Shown: one piece after another, positions 1-8,758 of the stretch
Numbering within the stretch: position 1 is the first letter of the stretch
Layout of the letters: every line of letters begins with the position of its first letter
Origin: JBBQWT01 sp038210375
GTDB taxonomy: Bacteria; Acidobacteriota; Terriglobia; Terriglobales; Acidobacteriaceae
Assembly: GCA_038210375.1 (NCBI GenBank)
Contig: JBBQWT010000006.1
Span: forward strand, 61,758-125,757
Reading direction: 5' to 3'
Length of the DNA stretch: 64,000 nucleotides
Notes under the pieces: generated by a model
Seen by the model: the letters and a program-made list of their open reading frames with translations, nothing else
Database searches by the model: none
What the model was told of the DNA's origin: nothing
Made by a program: the position numbers and the translations under genes

Positions 1-597
1 CGGGTTCTTTTCAGGATACGCGCCGTTGTTATAGAGGGCCGCGCCCCACAGCATGGCCCCGTGGGTCATCATGCTGGTGCGCACCGCCCGCAGCTCAGGG
101 GCATGGCATCCTGAAGTGCCGCAGGTGCGATAGGCCACGCGCAGGTCCCCGGGATTGATGAACTGAATATATTCCGGGCTCTCGCTCAGCCAGCGGGTGT
201 ACGAACGCACCGGGTTGGCGGAGGTGTCAGCATCCTGCTTGATTCGCGGCTGGGGATGGGCCTTGCGCTTGGCTTCCTCATAGGGCGCCGAAGCCATCGC
301 TGCGCCCGTGGCAACGCTGACCGAAGGATTGCCGCCGTGGCAATCGACGCAGCCCAACTGGATGGATCCGGTGGGATGCATGGTGGGACTGTCAGTAGCG
401 GTATGGCAGGTGAGACAGCCGGTGCTCTGCTGCGCGGCCTGATCGCTGGTTTCACCGCGCAGGATAGGAGCGGCATCGGGAACTGCATTCTGCTGGGCGG
501 CATGCGTGGTCGCGGTCACAGCCCAGAGAAAAACCAATACCAGGATGCTGCCACCGGCATAGAGAGCGCGCATCGTTTTTCGGGGAACAAAATTCAT
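1..597 (-). CDS. c-type multiheme cytochrome, partial (C-terminus outside window)
   Basis: The reading frame is open from an ATG at 597 to the window edge (199 codons, no stop), so the gene is cut at its 3' end. The product starts with an N-terminal hydrophobic segment (about residues 11-33, a signal peptide or anchor). Three haem-binding motifs follow: CLTCH at 61-65, CVDCH at 83-87 and CGTSGCH at 160-166, the last with four rather than two residues between the cysteines. This is the pattern of periplasmic or outer-surface electron-transfer cytochromes, and more motifs may lie beyond the edge. It begins 13 bp after the stop of the beta-barrel gene and is probably co-transcribed with it. Electron transfer is inferred from the haem motifs; the partner and substrate are unknown. 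Confidence 0.85.
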   Translation of the reverse strand, partial: MNFVPRKTMRALYAGGSILVLVFLWAVTATTHAAQQNAVPDAAPILRGETSDQAAQQSTGCLTCHTATDSPTMHPTGSIQLGCVDCHGGNPSVSVATGAAMASAPYEEAKRKAHPQPRIKQDADTSANPVRSYTRWLSESPEYIQFINPGDLRVAYRTCGTSGCHAPELRAVRTSMMTHGAMLWGAALYNNGAYPEKNP

Positions 598-610
598 GCG
601 TTCATCAAGC

Positions 611-2944
611 TTAAAACTGAAAACGTAAGACTCCGAAGCCCGATACCAGGGTCTTGGAGGTGTAGATGTCGCGCAGTCCCTGCAGCGGCGTCAAAGCGGT
701 AATTCCCCCGGTCAACGTGATGTTTTCCGACAGCGGCGGGCGATAGATCAGGCCCGCGCCATAGTCGAGACCCAAGTCGGTATGCACGCGCCGCTGGAAG
801 AGCAACAACTGCAGGGGCTCAGTGCGAATGAAGCGCAGGTAGTTGGCGTTCACCACCGCGCGTATTTTCGGAGTCACTTCAAAATCGGCGCCGGCATTGA
901 CCAGGAAAAGACCCGGGTTCACGAAATTGGTCTGTCCCTCTTCTTTGCTGGAGCGCAGGTTGGGAAAGAAACTGCTGCCCGAGTTCAGGCTGACCCCGGT
1001 GGCGCTGAGCCGGATGCCTTCGCGATTGAAGAAGCTGAATTCTCCGCCGGCAAAGGTCTGGTCTTCACCGATGGCGTCAAACCCGTGAGCATGGCCGTCG
1101 CGCGGGTTCTTGTCGCCGGACGCGTAAAACACCGAGGTACGGACCCGGTACCAGCTATGGTCAAGCGAAAGCTCGAGGGCGGCCATGCGCGCATTGATAT
1201 CGACGCGGCGCCCGGCAAGGGGATTAAAGGTGTCGTGTCCCAGCGCCTGGTAGAAAGCGTGGGTAATGTTGTAGCGGCCAAAGTGGCCATTGCCGGTCCA
1301 CCCGATGTAGTGCGCGCGAATGGCGTGCGGCTTCACTTGGTTGAGGAAGATCACGGTGCCGATGGGTGAGGGGCGGACGAGAAATCCGTTCTCGTCGTAG
1401 TGGACGCTGTTGTCGTCCTTATTGAAGTGGTAGCTGAACTGGGTGGTATAGCCGTGGGTCAGGAAATCCTGGAAGTAAACGTTGGCCACCATCACCTGCT
1501 GGTGGCGCATGCGGAAGCTGTTGAGGCCGCTGTTGGTGTCTTTTTCCAGGAAATTAAAATAAGCGGCGTTGTATTCGATCTTGTCGGATTTCAAGTTACC
1601 GAAGAGACGCACGCCCGGCTGTTCGGTGGCGAAAAGAAATCCGCGGAAGTCGCTGGAGAACTGCTGGATCCCGGCGCGGATGGAAAGAAAATCGTAATTG
1701 GGACTGAGGTCGGCCAGCTTGTATTCGACAAACGCTTCCTGGATGCCGACGTGCGAATCGAAGCGATCGGTGCCCTTGCGCACATCTACATTAACGAGGC
1801 CGCGCTCCTGGGTGCGAATGTAATTCAAGCTGATGGCCGGGGTGAAGCGAATCCGCCAATCCACAGGCTTAAACGCGGTGTCGCCGTGGAAGAGATCGAA
1901 GGACAATCGCAGCGTGGTGTCGGTGAAGAACTGACCGCCTTTCCCGAAAAATTCCCGGCTGCCGGGCCGGGCGGAGCCGACGTTGCTGGGTACGGGCAGG
2001 CGCCGGGCATCCATCACCGTGGTGCTGGTGCCGGTAAAGTTGAAAAACGTCTGCTGGCCGAAAATGGGGTAGTCACCCTTGATCTTGTTGCGATTGAAGG
2101 GGTCGTACCAGTGGCCGGAAACATAGCCATATTCGCCGTTACGATCGTACCGGTTCCATTCGGGCATGCCGATGGTCCAGCGGTCGGGCTCCGGCAGAAA
2201 AACTTTTTCGTCAGGAATGGTAGCGGGAACGTCGGGCCGCAGATCCATATCTTCAACGGGACGGCGCAGCAGCTCGCGATAGGCCTTGTCCTCGGCGCTC
2301 TCCGCGGGAATTCCGGCGGCGGGCGCGCCCATGCCGCGCAGCTCGGCACCGGGAAGCACCGGACCTTCAGCCGTGGTAGTGGCGGCGGGCCGCGGCGTGG
2401 TTGCGGGCGTCAACTCGATTTCCAGGGTCAGGATTTCTGAGCTCTTGAGGCTCACCCTGGGGCGCATGAAATGTTGATACTGGGGCGCATCAATCTCTAA
2501 CTGGTAATTGCCTGATGGCAAATCGGTCATGCGAAATACGCCATCGCCGGTGGTCCGGGTCTTCCAACCCGCGCCGGATTGCATATTGCGAAGATGAATG
2601 ATTCCAGCGGGAATAGGACGGCCATCCGCGCCTTGGATCAGGCCTTGCAACGCGGCGCCAGGCCGGGGTGACTGCCGGGGAATTCGCCGGGCCGGCTGGC
2701 CGGTGATGCGCGCCCGGGGATCATAAGGATCGACCTGGGCGACGGCGGCGCCGGAGGTCGCGCCGGGTTTGACCGTGGTCGGGTTTTGCGGCGGCGCTTG
2801 CTGGAAAAAATTATTGATCAGCGAAAGTTCGGTGAAGGATCCCTGGGCAGCGGCTCGCGGGGCTGCGGCCAGCCCGATCACCAGCACAAGCACGCAAAAT
2901 ATCAAGCTGCTGAATTTGGAAGACACAAGTGATCCTGACTGCAA
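611..2944 (-). CDS. outer-membrane beta-barrel protein with carboxypeptidase-regulatory-like domain
   Basis: A 777-residue exported protein. Residues 1-34 form a signal peptide ending in AAAQ. Residues about 98-180 look like a carboxypeptidase regulatory-like (CarboxypepD_reg) fold, common at the N-terminus of TonB-dependent-receptor-like proteins in Acidobacteriota and Bacteroidota. Between about 185 and 240 the chain is Pro/Ala-rich. From about 240 onward it has alternating aromatic/polar strands rich in Tyr, Phe and Asn, typical of a large barrel, and it ends in FGVLRFQF with a terminal Phe as expected for BAM substrates. No clear TonB box or plug is visible, so it may be a porin rather than a receptor. 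The cytochrome gene follows directly. Confidence 0.75.
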   Translation of the reverse strand: MQSGSLVSSKFSSLIFCVLVLVIGLAAAPRAAAQGSFTELSLINNFFQQAPPQNPTTVKPGATSGAAVAQVDPYDPRARITGQPARRIPRQSPRPGAALQGLIQGADGRPIPAGIIHLRNMQSGAGWKTRTTGDGVFRMTDLPSGNYQLEIDAPQYQHFMRPRVSLKSSEILTLEIELTPATTPRPAATTTAEGPVLPGAELRGMGAPAAGIPAESAEDKAYRELLRRPVEDMDLRPDVPATIPDEKVFLPEPDRWTIGMPEWNRYDRNGEYGYVSGHWYDPFNRNKIKGDYPIFGQQTFFNFTGTSTTVMDARRLPVPSNVGSARPGSREFFGKGGQFFTDTTLRLSFDLFHGDTAFKPVDWRIRFTPAISLNYIRTQERGLVNVDVRKGTDRFDSHVGIQEAFVEYKLADLSPNYDFLSIRAGIQQFSSDFRGFLFATEQPGVRLFGNLKSDKIEYNAAYFNFLEKDTNSGLNSFRMRHQQVMVANVYFQDFLTHGYTTQFSYHFNKDDNSVHYDENGFLVRPSPIGTVIFLNQVKPHAIRAHYIGWTGNGHFGRYNITHAFYQALGHDTFNPLAGRRVDINARMAALELSLDHSWYRVRTSVFYASGDKNPRDGHAHGFDAIGEDQTFAGGEFSFFNREGIRLSATGVSLNSGSSFFPNLRSSKEEGQTNFVNPGLFLVNAGADFEVTPKIRAVVNANYLRFIRTEPLQLLLFQRRVHTDLGLDYGAGLIYRPPLSENITLTGGITALTPLQGLRDIYTSKTLVSGFGVLRFQF

Positions 2945-3066
2945 AAGAACAGCGCTATTTTAATACAGAACTACTAAAAACCGGCACCTTGGTGAAGACT
3001 TCCTTCCGTCATTTCGGGTACGCTGCAAAAGAGACTTTGGTTTTATGAAACCCGGTCTTCCCAGGG

Positions 3067-3092
3067 AAAAAAATGCCCCGGTTTAACCGGGG
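3067..3092 (-). terminator. intrinsic terminator of the sugar-phosphate operon
   Basis: On the minus strand an 8-bp perfect stem (CCCCGGTT / AACCGGGG, 3076-3092) with a single-base loop in the perfect count (three or more bases in practice) is followed within two bases by seven T residues (3073-3067). It lies 32 bp past the pgl stop codon and matches a rho-independent terminator. Confidence 0.85.
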
Positions 3093-3123
3093 TAAAGAGT
3101 AACAACTTCGCCGAGAGTTGCAC

Positions 3124-3927
3124 TCAGCGGTTGCGCAGCATGGCAGCGGCCCCGCGATCGATGATCCATAACAGCCGGCCCGACACCGGCTTGATGCCCT
3201 GCGAAGGATAGGTCTTGCCGCTGGGATCGCCTTCGAGAACGTTGTGCAGCATGTCGGTCTTATCCTTGCCGGTCACCAAAAACATCACCTCGGACGCGTT
3301 ATTAATAAGGCGGTAGGTGAAGGTGATGCGGAAGGTATTGAATTTTTCCACCCAGTTGGCCACTACCAGGCGCCTGTTTTCGTTCAGCGCGTCGCTCCCG
3401 GGAAACAGGGACGCGGTGTGACCATCGGGGCCCATCCCCAGCATGATCAGGTCGAAGACGGGGACGAAATCGGGATTGGAATCTCCCACCTCGGGACGGA
3501 AATAATCCCGGACATCAATCTCATAGAGGTCGGCGGCTTCCTCCGCGGATTCGAGCTCGGCGCGAACGCGATGAATGTTGGCCTGTGGAATCGGGACTTT
3601 GGAGAGCAGCGACTCGCTGGCCATGTGGTAGTTGCTGTCAGCATGATCGGGCGGCACGTGGCGCTCGTCCCCAAAGAAGAAGTGGATCTTCTCCCAGGGC
3701 AGGCGCATAGCGGGGTTGGCGACGTCATCGCCCGCCAGCAAGGAATAAACGTTCTTGGGGGTGGAGCCGCCGGCGAGGGCCACGGCGAAGCGGCCGTTGC
3801 GGGCGACTGCGGCGCGCGCCAGCCGGGAAAATTCATCAGCGGCGGCGCGGTTGAGCTCGCTCGAATCATCCACAATCTCGATCTCGCGGTTGCCTCCGCC
3901 CGAAGGCGTGTTTTCTGCATTTGACAT
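3124..3927 (-). CDS. pgl: 6-phosphogluconolactonase
   Basis: Hydrolyses 6-phosphoglucono-1,5-lactone to 6-phosphogluconate, the second oxidative pentose phosphate step (cytosol). At 267 residues it has the usual family length (230-270). The phosphate-binding GGSTP motif lies near residue 54 and the GMGPDGHTASLFPGS signature near 163-177, both hallmarks of the DevB/Pgl family. The ATG at 3927 is 48 bp after the fbp stop, and this is the last gene of the minus-strand operon, followed by the terminator at 3067-3092. The N-terminal 12 residues are polar and Gly-rich and may be disordered. Confidence 0.95.
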   Translation of the reverse strand: MSNAENTPSGGGNREIEIVDDSSELNRAAADEFSRLARAAVARNGRFAVALAGGSTPKNVYSLLAGDDVANPAMRLPWEKIHFFFGDERHVPPDHADSNYHMASESLLSKVPIPQANIHRVRAELESAEEAADLYEIDVRDYFRPEVGDSNPDFVPVFDLIMLGMGPDGHTASLFPGSDALNENRRLVVANWVEKFNTFRITFTYRLINNASEVMFLVTGKDKTDMLHNVLEGDPSGKTYPSQGIKPVSGRLLWIIDRGAAAMLRNR

Positions 3928-3975
3928 AGGGTGCCGGTCTCACGGCGGGAGCGTGCTACACCGTTAGCGTAATCC

Positions 3976-4998
3976 TTAATTTGCCTTGGTGGCGCCATCG
4001 CCGGCTTCGGCGACAAACTTCTCGTACTGGGCCACGTCGTCCTTGCTGCCAATCACCAAGGGACAGCGCTGGTGAATGCTTTCCGCCTGGATATCGAGGA
4101 TGCGCTTTGATCCGGTGCTGGCGCTTCCCCCGGCGTTCTCCAAAAGAAAGCCCAGCGGCGCGCACTCATACAGCAGCCGTAGCTTACCGGTGGGATGCCC
4201 ATCATCGGGAGGATAAAAATACAGGCCGCCTTCGATCAGCCCGCGATGAACGTCGGCCACCAGGGCGCCGGTATAGCGCAGGGAGTAGGGGCGCTTGGTA
4301 GGCTTGTCCTTCTCTTCGATGTAGTCCACGTATTTCTTGACCCCGGTGCTCCATTCGTAATAATGCCCGAGGTTGGCGCTGTAATAATGGCCACGCGCCG
4401 GGCACTTGATGTCCGGATGGGAGAGCACAAACTCGCCCAGGTCGCGATCGAGAGTGAAGCCATGCACACCGTGTCCGGCGGTATAGACCAGCATGGTGCT
4501 GGTGCCGTACATCACATAGCCGGAAACAATCTGGTTGGAACCTTTCAACAGCATCTCGCCGGTCATTCCTCCGGCCGCGGCCTTTCCGTTCTTGCCTGAC
4601 TGGCGGCGATAAATTCCGAAGATGGTGCCGATGGAGCCGTTGATGTCGGTATTGGAGGAACCGTCGAGCGGGTCCATGCAAATCAGGTAGCCGCCATCAG
4701 ACGCAAGCTCCTTCACCAGTTCCAGTTCCTCGGAGACCAGGCCGGCCACCAGGCCGGTTTCGGCCAGGGCGTCCACCACGATTTCGTTGGTGTACACGTC
4801 CAGCTTCTTCTGGTTGTCGCCGGTGGCATTGGTTTCGCCCATCAAGCCAAGATTGCCGGACAGCGCCGCGCGCGCGATCTCGCGCTCCAGAATTTTAGCG
4901 GCATACCCGATCTGGGTCAGCAGACGCCTGAGATCGGCGCCCACCTTGTCACCCTCTTCATAGAGGTGGCGGGTCAGGGTGGTGAAATTGGCGGGCAT
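3976..4998 (-). CDS. fbp: fructose-1,6-bisphosphatase, class I
   Basis: Dephosphorylates fructose 1,6-bisphosphate to fructose 6-phosphate, using Mg2+. The 340-residue protein has the class I metal/substrate motif DPLDGSSN at 109-116 and the C-terminal segment with GSKRILDIQ and HQRCPLVIGS typical of class I enzymes. Beyond gluconeogenesis, its place between glk and pgl suggests it feeds fructose 6-phosphate from the transketolase/transaldolase reactions back through Pgi to the oxidative branch. It is separated from glk by 98 bp without an obvious terminator. Confidence 0.95.
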   Translation of the reverse strand: MPANFTTLTRHLYEEGDKVGADLRRLLTQIGYAAKILEREIARAALSGNLGLMGETNATGDNQKKLDVYTNEIVVDALAETGLVAGLVSEELELVKELASDGGYLICMDPLDGSSNTDINGSIGTIFGIYRRQSGKNGKAAAGGMTGEMLLKGSNQIVSGYVMYGTSTMLVYTAGHGVHGFTLDRDLGEFVLSHPDIKCPARGHYYSANLGHYYEWSTGVKKYVDYIEEKDKPTKRPYSLRYTGALVADVHRGLIEGGLYFYPPDDGHPTGKLRLLYECAPLGFLLENAGGSASTGSKRILDIQAESIHQRCPLVIGSKDDVAQYEKFVAEAGDGATKAN

Positions 4999-5096
4999 AA
5001 CTTTAACCTCGAATTTGAACTTTGTACGATCAGTGACGAGGAACCGGCAGCGAGTGGTTGAGCTTCGCTCCTGGTCCTGTTTTATGCGCCCCCGGC

Positions 5097-6101
5097 CTAT
5101 TCGCCGCCGGGCGTACCGAAAGCCTTGTCCAGCAAAGCTCGGCGGGCGGCCCCAATCAAGCCAGCCTGCTGGTTCAGTACTACTCGCACCGGAATGGATT
5201 CGAGCAGTCCCTGCATGCGGCCCTTGGCGGCAAAGGTCTTCATAAACTCAGGCTGCTGCAGATTTTTCAGGATATGGGGAGCGATGCCTCCGCCAATGTA
5301 AATACCGGCGGTGGAAAGATAATTCAGGGCGACGTTGCCCGCTTCGGCGGCCAGTACGCTGGTAAAAATCTCCAGGGCCTGGCTGGCGATAGGGGCCTTG
5401 CCTTCAACTCCGGCCGCGGAAATAGCGGCTGCCGGGTGCTTGGACGATCCGATCTGCTCTTTCAGCCAGCTCGGTTCTTCCGCCTTCTTGCTATCGCGCA
5501 GGAACTCGTACACGTTTTGCAGGCCGGGGCCGGAAAGAATGTTCTCGTAGCTGGCCCGCCCATTTTTCTTGATCAGGTAGCGCAAGAGGTCCACTTCAAC
5601 GTCATTGCGGGGCGCGAAGTCGGAATGTCCACCCTCGGTGGCGAAAGGGTGGTGACGAAAGCCATCCCAGAAAAGTCCGGCTTCCCCGAGACCGGAGCCC
5701 GCGGAAATCACGGCGCTATTGCCTTCGGCGTCGCGGGTGCCTTCATTCAAGGTGACGAGGTCGGCGCTCTTCATGGCGTCGATGGCGTAGGCAAAAGCTT
5801 CGACGTCGTTGATGACGGAAACATGCTCGATGCGCAGGCGGCGGGCCAGCGCGGCCCCGTCAACCACCCATGCCAGGTTGGAAGAATCGCAGCGGCCTTT
5901 TTTCACCGGACCGGCTACGCCGATGCAGGCGCGATCAACGGCCACGCCCTCGCAATTGGAGAAGTTGCAGACTGCATCCTCGAGGCTCTTGTGCTCGGTG
6001 CTGACCGAAGTTGATTCCGAGACCATCTTCAGGTCGTTGCCGTAGGTGTCGAACAAGGCGAGCCGGGTTGTAGAACCACTGATATCGGCGGCTAAAATCA
6101 T
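5097..6101 (-). CDS. glk: glucokinase
   Basis: ATP-dependent phosphorylation of glucose to glucose 6-phosphate. The protein opens with ILAADISGSTTRL (variant of the ASKHA phosphate-1 motif) and continues with GVAGPVKKG, AISAGSGLGEAGLFWDG and the glucose-site EGGHSDFAPR, matching bacterial Glk. I chose the ATG at 6101 over an upstream in-frame TTG at 6119. The ATG overlaps the zwf stop as ATGA and has GGAGGA ten bases upstream, which itself lies inside the TTG-initiated extension. Translation is therefore probably coupled to zwf. The length of 334 residues is close to the family norm of about 320. Confidence 0.93.
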   Translation of the reverse strand: MILAADISGSTTRLALFDTYGNDLKMVSESTSVSTEHKSLEDAVCNFSNCEGVAVDRACIGVAGPVKKGRCDSSNLAWVVDGAALARRLRIEHVSVINDVEAFAYAIDAMKSADLVTLNEGTRDAEGNSAVISAGSGLGEAGLFWDGFRHHPFATEGGHSDFAPRNDVEVDLLRYLIKKNGRASYENILSGPGLQNVYEFLRDSKKAEEPSWLKEQIGSSKHPAAAISAAGVEGKAPIASQALEIFTSVLAAEAGNVALNYLSTAGIYIGGGIAPHILKNLQQPEFMKTFAAKGRMQGLLESIPVRVVLNQQAGLIGAARRALLDKAFGTPGGE

Positions 6102-7642
6102 TTTGTGATTGTCCTCCAATGGCGCCCATCACGCGCCAGCAAATCGGCAGATTCCTTGGGTCCCCAGGATCCGGCGGCATAATTGGGGAAGCTTCGGGCG
6201 GGCAGGGCCTTCCACACGTCCAGAACGGGATCGACCACGCTCCAACCGGCCTCGACCATATCGGCGCGCTGGAACAAAGTGGCGTCGCCGATCATGCAGT
6301 CATAGATCAGCACTTCGTAACCGGTGCTGGGGGTGACACCGAAATAATCGGTGTAGTGAAAATCCATGTCCACGGCGCCGATATGCACGACCGGGCCGGG
6401 AATTTTAGCCCCAAAACGCAGGGCGATACCTTCATCGGGCGCGATATACATCACCAGATGATTCGGATCAAGCTTCTCCACCGAGGTGTCGCGGAAGAGA
6501 ACGAACGGAGCGCGCTTGAACTGGATGGCGATCTCCGTGTGACGCGTGGCCATGCGTTTGCCGGTGCGAAGGTAAATTGGCACCCCCGCCCAGCGCCAGT
6601 TATCGATCAGCAGCTTCAACGCCACAAAAGTTTCGGTCTTCGATTCTGGAGAGACCGCGGGCTCGGCCCGGTAAGCCGGTACCTGCTCGCCGCCCAGGAC
6701 CCCGGCGCCGTACTGGCCGCGCACCGAACGCATGAGAACGTCTTCTGAATTCATGGGCTGGATGGCATGCAGAATCTTGGCCTGCTCATCGTGCATGGCG
6801 TCGGCGCTGAAAGAAATCGGCGGCTCCATGGTGGTGAGGGTGATGAGCTGCAGAATGTGGTTAGGAACCATGTCGCGCAGGGTGCCCGAAGATTCGAAGT
6901 AGCCCCCGCGCAACTCCACGCCCACGGTTTCCGCGACCGTGATCTGCACGTGGTCGATGTACTGACGGTTCCAGATGGGCTCAAAGATTCCGTTGGCAAA
7001 ACGGAAAACCAATATGTTCTGCACCGTTTCTTTGCCCAGGTAATGATCGATACGGTAAATCTGGTCTTCGCGCAGGACGCTCTTGACCTCGCGGTTCAGA
7101 GACTTGGCGGATTCCAGGTCGTGGCCGAACGGCTTTTCAATAATGACGCGGCGCCAGTTGCCCTTGCTCTCATCGGTTAGCCCGATCTTTTCCAGTTGTT
7201 TCGGAATCTCGGAAAAGAAGGCGGGCGCCACGGAAAGATAAAACAGGTAATTTCCCTGGGTGCCCTGGGTGCGATCCACTTCTTCGAGCTTGGCCTTGAG
7301 GTCGAGGTAAAGCTGGGGGTCTTTGAAATCGCCCTTGACGCAGTCGAAGCGGTCGTAGAACCACTTCCACTCCTCGCCGGCATGGTCTTCCTTGTCGAGG
7401 AAGCGAGTGACCTTCTGGCGAAAGTGTTCCTTGTCGCCTTCGTCGAAGGCCACGCCAATGATGGCGAATTCCTTCGAAAGCAGGTTGGACTTCATCAGGT
7501 TATGAAGCGCGGGAACCAGTTTGCGGGCGGTCAGGTCGCCGGTGGCCCCGAAAATTATGATCGCACACGGTCCGGACGGCTTACCCGCCCGGCTGCCGGA
7601 TGTATCTTCCGGCACGGTCAGGTTTTTTTGTGCAGTTGACAT
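6098..7642 (-). CDS. zwf: glucose-6-phosphate 1-dehydrogenase
   Basis: Oxidises glucose 6-phosphate to 6-phosphogluconolactone with NAD(P)+, the entry to the oxidative pentose phosphate pathway. At 514 residues it is of normal length. IIFGATGDLTARKLVPAL (about 28-45) is the nucleotide-binding GxxGDLx motif and RIDHYLGKE (about 198-206) is the conserved active-site segment with the catalytic His. It sits between gnd (89-bp gap) and glk (4-bp overlap), directly before the enzyme that supplies its substrate. The first 20 residues are polar and probably a flexible tail. Confidence 0.96.
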   Translation of the reverse strand: MSTAQKNLTVPEDTSGSRAGKPSGPCAIIIFGATGDLTARKLVPALHNLMKSNLLSKEFAIIGVAFDEGDKEHFRQKVTRFLDKEDHAGEEWKWFYDRFDCVKGDFKDPQLYLDLKAKLEEVDRTQGTQGNYLFYLSVAPAFFSEIPKQLEKIGLTDESKGNWRRVIIEKPFGHDLESAKSLNREVKSVLREDQIYRIDHYLGKETVQNILVFRFANGIFEPIWNRQYIDHVQITVAETVGVELRGGYFESSGTLRDMVPNHILQLITLTTMEPPISFSADAMHDEQAKILHAIQPMNSEDVLMRSVRGQYGAGVLGGEQVPAYRAEPAVSPESKTETFVALKLLIDNWRWAGVPIYLRTGKRMATRHTEIAIQFKRAPFVLFRDTSVEKLDPNHLVMYIAPDEGIALRFGAKIPGPVVHIGAVDMDFHYTDYFGVTPSTGYEVLIYDCMIGDATLFQRADMVEAGWSVVDPVLDVWKALPARSFPNYAAGSWGPKESADLLARDGRHWRTITK

Positions 7643-7731
7643 GATGGTGGTTTCCTCATCTCCTCATTCAGCGCAACGTTGTGTTGTAGGGGCCGCGGCC
7701 ATCAAGCACACGGCCCCCGAAAAAGGGGAGA

Positions 7732-8715
7732 TTATTTCTTGATTTCGATATGCCCGCCGAACTTCTGGCGCTGGGCGGAAAGTATCTTTTCGGCGAAGGT
7801 ATGTTCCTGGCGCGAACGGAAGCGAACATACAATGCCGCGGTAAGCACATCGCAGGGCACTCCCTCTTCGACCGCGGCCATGACAGTCCAGCGGCCTTCG
7901 CCCGAATCGGCGACCTTGCCGCTGTAGTTGGAAAGATCGGGGTTCTCGATCAGCGCCATCGCGGTCAAATCCAACAGCCACGATGAGACCACCGAGCCGC
8001 GGCGCCACACTTCAGCGATTTCGGCAAGGTTCAGGTCGTAGCGATGATCGGGATCGACAACTTCCTTGGAGGTGGAGTTCTTGAAAATGTCGAAGCCTTC
8101 GCCGTAGGCCTGCATCAAGCCGTATTCAATTCCGTTGTGCACCATCTTGACGAAGTGGCCAGCGCCGGAAGGGCCGCAATGAAGGTAGCCTTCCTCGGCG
8201 GTGCCGCCCAGCTTGTCGGCGCCCGGGGTACGGGGAACTTCGTTGCCCATGCCGGGAGCGAGGGTCTTGAAAATGGGGTCGAGATATTTCACGATCTCTT
8301 TCGGACCGCCAATCATCATGCAGTAGCCGCGATCGATTCCCCAGATTCCGCCGCTGGTTCCGACATCGACGTAATGAATGCCCTTGGCCTTCACTTTCTT
8401 GGAGCGGCGAACGTCATCCTTGAAAAAGGAATTGCCGCCATCGATGATGATGTCGCCGGCCGACATCTTGCTGGCGAGATTGTCCACCGTCTGCTCAGTG
8501 GGGTCACCACAGGGCACCATCACCCAGACCACGCGCGGGGTCTTCAGCTTCGACACGAAATCATCGACCGACGTGGATCCGACGGCGCCTTCGCCCGCCA
8601 GAGCCTTCACGTTGTCCTGGCTGAGATCGGTGACCACGATCTCGTGGCCAGCACGCATCAGGCGGCGAACCATATTACCGCCCATTTTTCCCAAACCCAC
8701 CATTCCCATTTGCAT
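7732..8715 (-). CDS. gnd: 6-phosphogluconate dehydrogenase (decarboxylating), short form
   Basis: Oxidatively decarboxylates 6-phosphogluconate to ribulose 5-phosphate. At 327 residues it belongs to the short class (about 300-330) rather than the 470-residue E. coli type. The Rossmann motif GLGKMGGNM is at residues 7-15, the substrate motif GTSGGIWGIDRG is near 119-130, and KMVHNGIEYG near 170-180 contains the catalytic Lys. The second beta strand ends in VVTDLS, with Asp where NADP+-dependent enzymes carry Asn-Arg-Thr. That suggests NAD+ preference, as inference only. Confidence 0.93.
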   Translation of the reverse strand: MQMGMVGLGKMGGNMVRRLMRAGHEIVVTDLSQDNVKALAGEGAVGSTSVDDFVSKLKTPRVVWVMVPCGDPTEQTVDNLASKMSAGDIIIDGGNSFFKDDVRRSKKVKAKGIHYVDVGTSGGIWGIDRGYCMMIGGPKEIVKYLDPIFKTLAPGMGNEVPRTPGADKLGGTAEEGYLHCGPSGAGHFVKMVHNGIEYGLMQAYGEGFDIFKNSTSKEVVDPDHRYDLNLAEIAEVWRRGSVVSSWLLDLTAMALIENPDLSNYSGKVADSGEGRWTVMAAVEEGVPCDVLTAALYVRFRSRQEHTFAEKILSAQRQKFGGHIEIKK

Positions 8716-8758
8716 TGTAGTGCTCCTTATTTTGAAGTCAGATTTTTGGAACCGAATT

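Noticed and set aside
1400..2440. 346-residue plus-strand frame opposite the beta-barrel gene
   Set aside because: Antisense shadow of a gene with clear signal peptide and barrel pattern; no domain visible.
7643..7731. Terminator between gnd and zwf
   Set aside because: A GC-rich stem (GGGGCCG/CGGCCCC) exists but no T-tract follows on the minus strand, so read-through in the operon is expected.
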